DNA from: an uncultured Lachnospiraceae bacterium
GTDB taxonomy: Bacteria > Bacillota > Clostridia > Lachnospirales > Lachnospiraceae
DNA length: 16,093 nucleotides
Reading direction: 5' to 3'
Assembly: GCA_947177465.1 (NCBI GenBank)
Contig: CAMWUP010000014.1
Span: forward strand, 1-16,093
Part shown: positions 1 to 6,141 of the stretch, piece by piece
How the letters are laid out: every line of letters begins with the position of its first letter
Numbering within the stretch: position 1 is the first letter of the stretch
Notes under the pieces: generated by a model
The model's database searches: none
The model's input: the letters and a program-made list of their open reading frames with translations, nothing else
Told to the model about the DNA's origin: nothing
Made by a program: the position numbers and the translations under genes

Positions 1-242
1 CCGAAGGACAGGGCGATTTCCAAAATGCCAAGCTCCGGCTGTTCCGTAATCATGCGGGCAGCTTTTACCATTTTGCGCCGAACCACATAATCGTGCACAC
101 TCATGTGGTTTATGCATCGAAACAATTTTTCAAGGGTAGATTTGGAACAGCCGCAGGTGTTGGCAATATCACTTGTTTTGATGTCGTTTGTCAGGTTGTT
201 TTCTATTGCTTCCAAGGCGGCTGCCAATAAATCAAGCTTCAA
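1..242 (-). CDS. AraC-type HTH transcriptional regulator, partial (N-terminal part)
   Basis: The minus strand encodes an AraC/XylS-type DNA-binding domain at the very N-terminus, running off the left edge after about 80 residues. The pattern seen is a first helix with LAAALEAIE, then DIKTSDIANTCGCSKSTLEKLF (first HTH), then VHDYVVRRKMVKAARMI and ILEIALSFG leading into the second HTH. In this family the two HTH motifs bind DNA at target promoters; the effector domain would lie in the missing part. I chose the TTG at 242-240 because GGGAGGG (253-247) sits at good ribosome-site distance and the protein then begins LKLDLLAAALE, as relatives commonly do. The frame stays open upstream to an ATG at 311, which would add a cysteine-rich stretch but has no ribosome site. 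It is divergent from the coat genes at 454. Family call is firm; start and target are not. Confidence 0.8.
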   Translation of the reverse strand, partial: MKLDLLAAALEAIENNLTNDIKTSDIANTCGCSKSTLEKLFRCINHMSVHDYVVRRKMVKAARMITEQPELGILEIALSF

Positions 243-387
243 ATTTCCCTCCCGTCTGCCGCACAGGCGGCATTTCGACTTACAGTACGTACCGTAGTTA
301 CAGCATAGCATAATAAAAAAAGATTTTCTTGATTTTTTGGGTAAATTAAAATAAATGAATTTTAAAACAATATTTGTACTGCTTTTT

Positions 388-418
388 TGAATAGAAATCA
401 TGGAGGCTTCAAATAATA
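388..418 (+). promoter_or_regulatory. Possible sigma-G-type (forespore) promoter for the coat gene pair
   Basis: TGAATA at 388-393 is followed after 18 bases by AATAATA at 412-418. This resembles the sigma-G/F-type pattern (TGAATA, 17-18 bases, CATAATA) with one mismatch in the -10. The expected start of transcription, about 425, lies some 16 bases before the AAGGAG of the 454 gene. The region is AT-rich, so a chance match is possible. The rest of 243-453 holds no gene that I can support. Confidence 0.3.
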
Positions 419-453
419 AAATCGCAGAGTTAAAAGCAGAAAGGAGTAAAAAA

Positions 454-639
454 ATGACAAATATATCAGAACTGGAACTGCAGAATTTGAGACATCTTAT
501 CGGCGGTTATGACACCACGCACTGCAAGATGCAGGAGTATGCAAAGTGCGCAAGTGATGAAAAGGTAAAACAATTTTTTGAAAAAGGCGCAAAGTCCGCC
601 ATGGAGAATAAGCAGCAGCTTATGAAGTTTTTGCAGTAA
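454..639 (+). CDS. Small CotF-associated helical protein (61 aa), probable spore coat-related
   Basis: A 61-residue soluble protein beginning MTNISELELQNLRHLIGG. It contains two predicted amphipathic helices: LQNLRHLIGGYDTTHCKMQEYA and then DEKVKQFFEKGAKSAMENKQQLMKFL. This resembles half of a ferritin-like four-helix bundle and short proteins commonly encoded next to CotF in clostridia. The start at 454 is preceded by AAGGAG (441-446) at 7 bases; an in-frame ATG at 400 has no ribosome site and was not used. It ends 14 bases before the CotF gene, whose ribosome site overlaps this stop codon, so the two are probably co-transcribed. Two cysteines (HCKM, KCAS) could crosslink or bind metal, but that is inference. 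No signal peptide or membrane segment. Exact function is unknown. Confidence 0.75.
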   Translation: MTNISELELQNLRHLIGGYDTTHCKMQEYAKCASDEKVKQFFEKGAKSAMENKQQLMKFLQ

Positions 640-653
640 GGAGGAAAAATCAT

Positions 654-914
654 ATGGAAATGCAGGAAAAAACAATGGTAGCAGATACCCTGACCGGTAT
701 CAACGGAGAACTTATCCGGTATGCGGAGATGATACCGCAGACGGAAAACAAGGAGCTTAAAAGTGTACTGAAGCAGTTTCGGAGCACCTGTGAGCAGTCG
801 CAGGAGGAGTTGTATCAGATTGCAAGGGAAAAATCCTACTATGTTCCGGCACAGAAGGCAACAGAGGAAGAGGTTGCACATGTAAAGGGGCTTTTCACAT
901 CAAAGACATTGTAA
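654..914 (+). CDS. Spore coat protein, CotF family
   Basis: An 86-residue protein of the CotF (Coat_F) family. Visible family features are QEKTMVADTLTGINGELI at the start, a second helix with ELKSVLKQFRSTCEQSQEELYQIA, and the closing KSYYVPAQKATEEEVAHVK. CotF is a component of the spore coat in Bacillus, and short clostridial members of this length are usually annotated the same way. The fold is expected to be an antiparallel helical, ferritin-like bundle without obvious metal ligands. The AAGGAGG at 638-644 overlaps the stop codon of the upstream 61-residue gene, which suggests translational coupling. A second in-frame ATG six bases downstream (660) is a possible alternative start. A weak hairpin follows the stop. 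Whether it sits in the coat or in the cell at another stage cannot be told from sequence. Confidence 0.88.
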   Translation: MEMQEKTMVADTLTGINGELIRYAEMIPQTENKELKSVLKQFRSTCEQSQEELYQIAREKSYYVPAQKATEEEVAHVKGLFTSKTL

Positions 915-935
915 GGCAGCAACTGCCGGTTTCTT
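915..935 (+). terminator. Weak possible terminator after cotF
   Basis: Immediately after the cotF stop, GGCAG (915-919) can pair with CTGCC (923-927) around a CAA loop, followed by GGTTTCTT. The stem is short and the T run is interrupted, so this would be an inefficient terminator at best. The larger inverted repeat beginning at 934 may contribute. Confidence 0.3.
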
Positions 936-1027
936 AGCAGCAATCAGCCTATTCTACAATATGTTAAAGGGTCTGCCAAAAGAGATGCTGTAGAAATATA
1001 TTGTAGAATGGGCGCTGTCTGCTGTAA
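934..1027 (+). repeat. Long imperfect inverted repeat (about 29-base arms)
   Basis: The core arms ATTCTACAATAT (951-962) and ATATTGTAGAAT (998-1009) are perfect reverse complements over 12 bases. Pairing extends outward through CC/GG and then imperfectly through AGCAGCAATCAG versus CTGTCTGCTG, ending TTA (934-936) against TAA (1025-1027). The unpaired centre is about 35 bases. No coding frame or promoter explains it. It could be a transcribed structured RNA, a protein-binding site, or a short remnant of a MITE-like element with TA-type ends. There is no T run, so it is not a standard intrinsic terminator. Confidence 0.6.
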
Positions 1028-1070
1028 GCCAAAAGCGTCATGCCTGAAACCCAAAGTTTCTTTACAAATA

Positions 1071-1099
1071 TTGGCATAATACATATTATATGCTATAAT
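1071..1099 (+). promoter_or_regulatory. Sigma-A promoter for the mraY-family gene
   Basis: TTGGCA at 1071-1076 and TATAAT at 1094-1099 are separated by exactly 17 bases, and TGC directly before TATAAT gives an extended -10. Transcription should begin near 1106, leaving a leader of about 60 bases that contains the hairpin at 1128-1152. Confidence 0.75.
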
Positions 1100-1127
1100 G
1101 CATACATAATGAGGATTTATTGACGCA

Positions 1128-1152
1128 ATACCGCAGATGCGGTCTGCGGTAT
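1128..1152 (+). promoter_or_regulatory. Leader hairpin directly upstream of the ribosome site
   Basis: ATACCGCAGA (1128-1137) and TCTGCGGTAT (1143-1152) are perfect 10-base inverted repeats around the 5-base loop TGCGG. The structure ends two bases before the AGGAGG (1155-1160) of the MraY-family gene, so in the mRNA it would stand next to the ribosome site. It could stabilise the 5' end, modulate initiation, or be a DNA operator. It has no T run and is not a terminator. Confidence 0.6.
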
Positions 1153-1168
1153 GCAGGAGGAATAAAAC

Positions 1169-2125
1169 ATGTTTCCATACTTTTTTGCGGACAAGCAGCC
1201 GTTATTGGCTTTTATCGGGGTGCTGGGCGCTTTTGCTGCAACTTGTCTCATGATAAGCCGTCTAAGCAGTTACCTGCCAAAGGATCATGGCAGAGACTAC
1301 GCTGTGGAAGGACAGAAATCTGTAGGCAAGCCGAGAGGAGCCGGTATTATATTCGTGCTGGTCTTTGCCGTCGCAACGCTGCTTTTCTCCGGACTCAGCA
1401 TAGAGCTCTGTATTTATTTGATGCTGATTGTAATCGAAATGCTCACGGGATTTTTTGATGATACGGCGGAAAAGCCCTGGGGGGAATTGAAAAAGGGGCT
1501 GCTTGATTTGGCGGTTGCGGTGGCCGTTGCAACTACTTATCTGCAGCACAATTCCAGTACAATAGAAATAATGGGGAGACAGATAACTTTTCCTCCGGTA
1601 TTGTTTGCAATCTGTGCCGTGGTGCTGGTGTGGGTATCCATCAATGTGACGAATTGTGCGGATGGCGTCGATGGTCTGTCGGGAACGCTTACTATTATTA
1701 CCCTGACTACAATATATATCATTAATGAAATAAATGACAAGGGCAAGGATATTTCTTTTCCCATTCTGCTGTTTATGGTATGTATTCTCGGTTATTTGTG
1801 GTATAATGCTTCGCCGAGCAGACTGCTGATGGGAGATGCCGGTTCCCGTGCCATGGGAGTGTTTATCAGTATTGCCATCTTAAAATCAGGAAGCCCGCTG
1901 CTCTATATCCCTGCCGCTTTTGTTATTATCATGGATGGCGGACTGGGGCTTGTTAAGCTGTCGCTCATCAGGCTGTTTCAAATACGGATTCTGAAGAACA
2001 CGCTTACGCCCCTGCATGACCATGTGAGGAAGAAGCTGGGCTGGTCGAATACGCAGACGGTATTCCGCTTTGCTATTATTCAGATTGTGATTTCACTGGC
2101 AGCAGTCTATACGCTGCTTTTGTAA
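1169..2125 (+). CDS. MraY/WecA-family polyprenyl-phosphate sugar-phosphate transferase (MraY-like)
   Basis: An integral membrane enzyme of 318 residues in glycosyltransferase family 4. MraY transfers phospho-MurNAc-pentapeptide from UDP to undecaprenyl phosphate, giving lipid I in peptidoglycan synthesis. Seen motifs: DD at residues 97-98 (GFFDD), N159 to L170 (NVTNCADGVDGL), GDAGS at 222-226, and TPLHDH ending at 285, the place of the MraY HHH motif with Asp as the middle residue. Roughly ten hydrophobic segments are spread through the chain, starting at residue 11. The start is preceded by AGGAGG at 8 bases. It is not within a mur/dcw cluster; tldD follows 60 bases later, without an intrinsic terminator between. 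MraY is the best fit because of the PLHxH motif and the DGxDGL loop, but a TagO/WecA-like role on another UDP-sugar cannot be excluded, so I give no symbol. Confidence 0.85.
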   Translation: MFPYFFADKQPLLAFIGVLGAFAATCLMISRLSSYLPKDHGRDYAVEGQKSVGKPRGAGIIFVLVFAVATLLFSGLSIELCIYLMLIVIEMLTGFFDDTAEKPWGELKKGLLDLAVAVAVATTYLQHNSSTIEIMGRQITFPPVLFAICAVVLVWVSINVTNCADGVDGLSGTLTIITLTTIYIINEINDKGKDISFPILLFMVCILGYLWYNASPSRLLMGDAGSRAMGVFISIAILKSGSPLLYIPAAFVIIMDGGLGLVKLSLIRLFQIRILKNTLTPLHDHVRKKLGWSNTQTVFRFAIIQIVISLAAVYTLLL

Positions 2126-2138
2126 TTGTTTTGGCTTA

Positions 2139-2155
2139 TGCGGCTTTACGCCGCA
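2139..2155 (+). other. Short intergenic hairpin between mraY-like gene and tldD
   Basis: TGCGGC (2139-2144) and GCCGCA (2150-2155) can pair around TTTAC. No T run follows, so it is unlikely to stop transcription; it may separate or stabilise transcript segments. Its sequence echoes the GCGG motif of the leader hairpin at 1128-1152. Confidence 0.4.
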
Positions 2156-2185
2156 GGACATCTATTTTAAAGGAGGTATCCAATT

Positions 2186-3571
2186 ATGTTGGAGGATTTC
2201 ATTTCCGGTAAAAGGTCACTTTTTACCACCGGAGTTCACACAGAGCTTCGGGCACAGGAAAACAAACAAAGGCGTGTTTCACTTGTTCAGGGGAATCTGA
2301 CGGCAAACGCCAGATTGGAGACGGCAGGTGTTTCCGCAAGAGTTTACAAAAACGGAGTGTACGGCTTTTCTTCCATGGCAGAGTGCACGGGGGCAGCGGC
2401 AGAAACCGTTTTAAAGGCGGCTACTGAAAATGCGCTGTTTATGGATAAACACATCCAAAAGGGAAAAAATATTTTCCCTCCTATTGCTGCAGGCAGTATG
2501 CCGCTTAACAAGGTGATTTGTGATACAGAGCAGAAGCGGTACATAGAATTTGTCAAGGAAATAGATGCTTACATTTCCGAAAAATACCCAAAGCTTTCCA
2601 GCCGTTCTGTGATTCTGTCAGCAGACTCCATGGAGAAGCTTATCTGCACATCGGATGGAAATGACGGTCATGTTACATTGCCCAGAACTTATATTTACCT
2701 GTTCCTGAACAGCGAATCTACATCGGGTGTACCCCTTGAGTTGTATCAGCCGGTAGGCGGTTATGGCAATTTCGACGATATATTCAAATCGCCTTCTCAG
2801 GTTTATGCGGATGTTGACGCATTGTATGAAAAATTGATGCAGAAGCGGGAAGGTGTGTATGCGGAGGCAGGCTACAAGACGGTAGTGCTTGGCGGCATTT
2901 TGTCGGGCATGCTTGCGCACGAGGCGGTAGGACATACGGTAGAGGCGGATTTGGTGCTTGGCGGTTCCGTGGCGGGACCGGCGCTGCATAAGCAGGTAGC
3001 CTCCGAGCTTGTAACTATGGTGGACTTTGCTCACACGGCATTGGGCGAGGAAGCGCCGCTGCCGGTTTATCTGGATGACGAGGGGACTCCTGCAGAGGAT
3101 GCCGTACTGATTCAGGACGGTATTCTGCAAGGCTATATGAATAACAGGGAGAGCGCGGAGCATTTTGGTGTGAAGCCGCAGGGCAATGCGCGCGCATACA
3201 ATTTTTCAGACGAGCCGTTGATACGTATGCGGAATACTGCCGTTCTGCCGGGCAAGGATAAGCTTGAGGATATCATTGCTTCCGTGGATGACGGTTATTA
3301 TCTGACCAATACGAACAACGGACAGGCGGATACGACCGGCGAGTTTATGTTTGGTGTAAGCATGGGCTATGAGATTAAAAACGGAAAATTAGGACGTGCG
3401 ATTCTTGACACCACCATTTCCGGCGTGGCGTTTGAGATGTTGAAAACGGTAGATATGGTTTCTGACGGTATGGTGTGGTCAAGCTCAGGCTTCTGTGGCA
3501 AGAAACAGCCGATGCCCGTTGGAATGGGTGGACCTGCGCTGCGCTGCAAGGTTATGATAGGAGGACGCTAA
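2186..3571 (+). CDS. tldD: TldD-family metalloprotease
   Basis: A 461-residue TldD, the catalytic subunit of the TldD/TldE zinc protease. In E. coli this complex degrades unfolded peptides, processes microcin B17 and affects CcdA stability. The metal motif HExxxH is visible as HEAVGH at residues 245-250, and the C-terminal CGKKQ with C437 matches the third metal ligand of the family. Other family features are TNTNNGQADTTGEFMFGV and the ending PVGMGGPALRCKVMIGG. No signal peptide, so cytoplasmic. AAAGGAGG stands well placed before the ATG. The tldE gene begins one base after the stop codon and its ribosome site lies inside the end of tldD, the usual pairing. No RiPP precursor or modifying enzyme is seen nearby, so the substrate here is unknown. 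Confidence 0.93.
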   Translation: MLEDFISGKRSLFTTGVHTELRAQENKQRRVSLVQGNLTANARLETAGVSARVYKNGVYGFSSMAECTGAAAETVLKAATENALFMDKHIQKGKNIFPPIAAGSMPLNKVICDTEQKRYIEFVKEIDAYISEKYPKLSSRSVILSADSMEKLICTSDGNDGHVTLPRTYIYLFLNSESTSGVPLELYQPVGGYGNFDDIFKSPSQVYADVDALYEKLMQKREGVYAEAGYKTVVLGGILSGMLAHEAVGHTVEADLVLGGSVAGPALHKQVASELVTMVDFAHTALGEEAPLPVYLDDEGTPAEDAVLIQDGILQGYMNNRESAEHFGVKPQGNARAYNFSDEPLIRMRNTAVLPGKDKLEDIIASVDDGYYLTNTNNGQADTTGEFMFGVSMGYEIKNGKLGRAILDTTISGVAFEMLKTVDMVSDGMVWSSSGFCGKKQPMPVGMGGPALRCKVMIGGR

Positions 3572-3572
3572 A

Positions 3573-4871
3573 ATGGAAGATATCAGAAGTATTGCACAGA
3601 TAACGGGGGAAGCCTTAAAGCAGGAGGGCGCTGAAAAAGCACAGTACACAGTGACTTTTAAGGAAACTCATGAATTTAATGTGGATGGCGGGGAGTTTTC
3701 CCTGTTCCGCACCCTTTTTGACAACTCTCTTTCCATAACGGCATTTAAAAATCAGAAAAAGGGTTCTGCATTTACTAACAAGCTGGATGCCGCCGCGATT
3801 GCAGGAACTGTAAAGGAGTGTCTTGCTTCAGCGGAGTCCGGCATTGCGGACAGCGCCTACGACATAGCGCCCAATCAGGGAAAGGAGTGCTTCCGCGAGG
3901 GCAGTTACGAGCCGGATGCAGATAAGCTTTTTGAACGCACCAAAGAGCTTATGGAAGAGATTCGTACCAATCATCCCAAAATCGTGATGGAGCAGATGAT
4001 TGTATCCCATGTAAAAAACCATACGCTTTATCAGAATACAAACGGTACGGAATTCGAGTATTTCTGGGGCGAGTACTCCATTGAAATGATGTATTCTGCC
4101 CATGAGGGTGAGAGGACGACTTCTTTCTTTGGCAGCTCCGTCAACACGGACAGTTTAGACAAGCCCTTTATCGAACTGGGTTCTTTTGCAAAGGACTTGT
4201 GCGATGTGGAAGCGCAGCTTACGACGGTGCCTGTGGAGGGCAAATTCGAAGGCGTTGCGGTTCTTGCACCCAGCAGTCTGGGTTCCTTTATTTACAGCGC
4301 GCTGGGCAATTTTGTTACCGATTCCGTGATTTTGGAAAAGACAAGTATCTGGCTTGATAAATTAAATACAAAGGTGGCGGACGAGAGCATTACGATTTCG
4401 ATTGCGCCGACGGACTCCCGCATCTGCTGCAGCGAGCGGTTTACAGGGGACGGCTTCAAATCGGAGGATTACAACATCATTGAGGATGGTGTGCTGAAAT
4501 CCTTTATGCTTTCCTTGTATGTGTCAAACAAGTCCGGGTTTGAGCGTGCGAAGAGCAGCTCTTTTGCACTTATCATGAAGAATGGAGAAACGCCCTATGC
4601 CGATATGATTAAAAATATTAAGAAGGGTATTATTGTCGGCAGATTTTCAGGTGGACAGCCCGGAACGAACGGTGATTTCTCCGGTATTGCCAAGAACAGC
4701 TTCCTAATTGAGGACGGCGAGATAAAGGGCGCCGTTAGCGAAACCATGATAAACGGCAATCTTGCGGAGATGCTGAACAACGTGGTGGCAGTTTCAAAGG
4801 AGACCGTTGAGGACGGCAATTCTGTACTTCCTTATATTGCGGTAGATAAAATTGTGATATCCGGAAAGTAA
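3573..4871 (+). CDS. tldE: TldE/PmbA-family metalloprotease partner
   Basis: A 432-residue protein of the TldE (PmbA) branch of the same family as the gene before it. It lacks the HExxxH motif, as expected: in the known heterodimer TldE shapes the internal cavity while TldD carries the metal. Family features seen are a C-terminal region with GRFSGGQPGTNGDFSGIAKN (the loop equivalent to the NGQ..TGEF region of TldD), then IEDGEIKGAVSETMINGNL. It is cytoplasmic, with no signal sequence. The ATG is preceded by AGGAGG inside the tldD end, with only one base between the genes, so equal expression through coupling is likely. No terminator is visible after the stop; acpP has its own promoter in the 91-base gap. 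Confidence 0.92.
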   Translation: MEDIRSIAQITGEALKQEGAEKAQYTVTFKETHEFNVDGGEFSLFRTLFDNSLSITAFKNQKKGSAFTNKLDAAAIAGTVKECLASAESGIADSAYDIAPNQGKECFREGSYEPDADKLFERTKELMEEIRTNHPKIVMEQMIVSHVKNHTLYQNTNGTEFEYFWGEYSIEMMYSAHEGERTTSFFGSSVNTDSLDKPFIELGSFAKDLCDVEAQLTTVPVEGKFEGVAVLAPSSLGSFIYSALGNFVTDSVILEKTSIWLDKLNTKVADESITISIAPTDSRICCSERFTGDGFKSEDYNIIEDGVLKSFMLSLYVSNKSGFERAKSSSFALIMKNGETPYADMIKNIKKGIIVGRFSGGQPGTNGDFSGIAKNSFLIEDGEIKGAVSETMINGNLAEMLNNVVAVSKETVEDGNSVLPYIAVDKIVISGK

Positions 4872-4889
4872 GGATTCTGCATAAAGCAC

Positions 4890-4918
4890 TTGACAAATTT
4901 TGATATGCTTCATATACT
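4890..4918 (+). promoter_or_regulatory. Sigma-A promoter for acpP-fabK
   Basis: TTGACA at 4890-4895 is a perfect -35 and TATACT at 4913-4918 a good -10, with a 17-base spacer. The expected start is near 4925, about 38 bases before the acpP ATG. It probably serves the whole unit down to spmB. I could not recognise a FapR or FabT operator over it. Confidence 0.85.
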
Positions 4919-4962
4919 TCGATTAGCAAAACAATTTATAAGAAATAAAAAAGGAGAATATC

Positions 4963-5196
4963 ATGTTAGAAAAGGTAATTGCAATTATTGAAGAACAGTT
5001 AAATCTGGATGGCGCGGATATTACGGAGAGCTCTTCCTTTAAGGATGATTTGGGAGCAGATTCGCTTGATTTGTTTGAGCTGGTAATGGCGCTTGAGGAA
5101 GAGTTTGGCACAGAGATTCCTTCAGAGGATTTGGAAAAGATTGCGACCGTAGGCGATGTGATTGAGTACCTGAAGTCAAAGGATATCGAAGCGTAA
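4963..5196 (+). CDS. acpP: Acyl carrier protein
   Basis: A 77-residue acidic protein with the universal carrier motif GADSLD; Ser34 is the expected site of 4'-phosphopantetheine attachment. The acyl chain grows on this arm in the cytoplasm during type II fatty acid synthesis. The flanking residues (SSFKDDLGADSLDLFELVMALEEEFGTEIPSED) match typical fatty-acid ACPs rather than Dlt or polyketide carriers. AAGGAG precedes the ATG. The gene is directly followed by fabK, 6 bases on, consistent with a fatty acid role. Unusually, the other genes that often accompany these two (fabH, fabD, fabG, fabF, fabZ, acc) are not in the window. Confidence 0.95.
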   Translation: MLEKVIAIIEEQLNLDGADITESSSFKDDLGADSLDLFELVMALEEEFGTEIPSEDLEKIATVGDVIEYLKSKDIEA

Positions 5197-5202
5197 AGCG
5201 GT

Positions 5203-6126
5203 ATGGATACCCGAATAACCGAATTGCTCGGCATTGCGTATCCTATTATACAGGGCGGTATGGCATGGGTGGCAGAGTACCACCTTGCCGCCGCTGTTTC
5301 ACAAGCGGGTGGTCTTGGTATTATCAGTGCTGCCGGCTTGTCTTCTGATGCATTAAGAACTCAAATCAGAAAAGTGAGAAAACTGACAAAGAAGCCTTTT
5401 GGTGTGCATATTGTGCTAAGATATTCCAATATCGGAGAAATTACAGAGGTTGTGATGGAGGAAGGCGTACAGATTGTGACGACGGATTCCGGAAATCCTG
5501 TCAATTATATGGAGCGCTGGAGGTCTGCGGGTATTAAAGTGATTCCGACGGTTTCAAGTGTGGCGCTTGCCAGGATGATGGAACGTATGGGAGCTGCCGC
5601 AGTTATAGCGGAGGGGCTGGAGACCGGCGGACATATCGGCGCAGTGACCACTATGACACTGATACCGCAGGTTGCAGATGCCTTGAAAATACCTGTAATA
5701 GCGTCAGGCGGCATTGGAGATGGCAGAGGCTTTGCGGCGGCGATGGTTTTGGGAGCCGACGGAATTCAGATGAGAACTCGTTTCTGCGTGGCCAGGGAAG
5801 CCATTGCACATCCCAATTATAAAGAAAGAATTATCAAGGCAAAGGATATAGATTCTGTGGTAACAGGTGCAAATCAAGGGCGCCCAATGCGTCAGATTGG
5901 CAACCGAATGTCCAGAGAATATCTGCGGATGGAAAAAGAAGGAATTTATTGGAAGGACATGGAGAGAGCAGCGATGAATTCCATGCAGAAGGCGGTATTG
6001 GACGGCGATGTGATAAGCGGTACTGTTATGGTGGGGCAGGCAGCCGGAATTGTCACGAAAGAGCAGCCCTGCAGCGAAATTCTGCATGAGATGACGAGGG
6101 AAGCGGAAAAACTTTTAAACAGATAG
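5203..6126 (+). CDS. fabK: Enoyl-[acyl-carrier-protein] reductase II (FMN-dependent)
   Basis: A 307-residue FabK, the FMN enzyme that reduces trans-2-enoyl-ACP with NAD(P)H in the last step of each elongation cycle, replacing FabI in many Firmicutes. The nitronate monooxygenase/FabK TIM barrel shows PIIQGGMAWV at residues 14-23, GGLGIISAAG, VTTDSGNP, GGHIG with the expected catalytic His144, ASGGIGDGRG at 167-176, and HPNYKERIIKAKDID typical of FabK. Oddity: the usual QMGTRF reads QMRTRF (Arg191), in a loop near the FMN phosphate. The ATG has no clear ribosome site of its own and starts 6 bases after acpP, so coupled translation is likely; a later ATG would delete the QGGM loop. Plain nitronate monooxygenase is the alternative, made less likely by the acpP neighbour. 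Confidence 0.88.
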   Translation: MDTRITELLGIAYPIIQGGMAWVAEYHLAAAVSQAGGLGIISAAGLSSDALRTQIRKVRKLTKKPFGVHIVLRYSNIGEITEVVMEEGVQIVTTDSGNPVNYMERWRSAGIKVIPTVSSVALARMMERMGAAAVIAEGLETGGHIGAVTTMTLIPQVADALKIPVIASGGIGDGRGFAAAMVLGADGIQMRTRFCVAREAIAHPNYKERIIKAKDIDSVVTGANQGRPMRQIGNRMSREYLRMEKEGIYWKDMERAAMNSMQKAVLDGDVISGTVMVGQAAGIVTKEQPCSEILHEMTREAEKLLNR

Positions 6127-6141
6127 GAGGACCCTTAAGAG

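Noticed and set aside
400..453. Upstream start for the 61-residue coat-related gene
   Set aside because: The ATG at 400 has no ribosome site, while the ATG at 454 has AAGGAG at 7 bases.
934..1027. Calling the inverted repeat a definite MITE or a terminator
   Set aside because: No T run follows it, and target duplications beyond a bare TA cannot be shown from one copy; it is reported only as a repeat.
2618..3163. A 181-residue open frame on the minus strand inside tldD
   Set aside because: Low-complexity, His/Arg-rich shadow opposite a conserved protease; no recognisable domain.
4894..4920. Possible FabT/FapR operator over the acpP promoter
   Set aside because: Only a TTTGA-like half is seen; the second half does not form a convincing palindrome matching either regulator.
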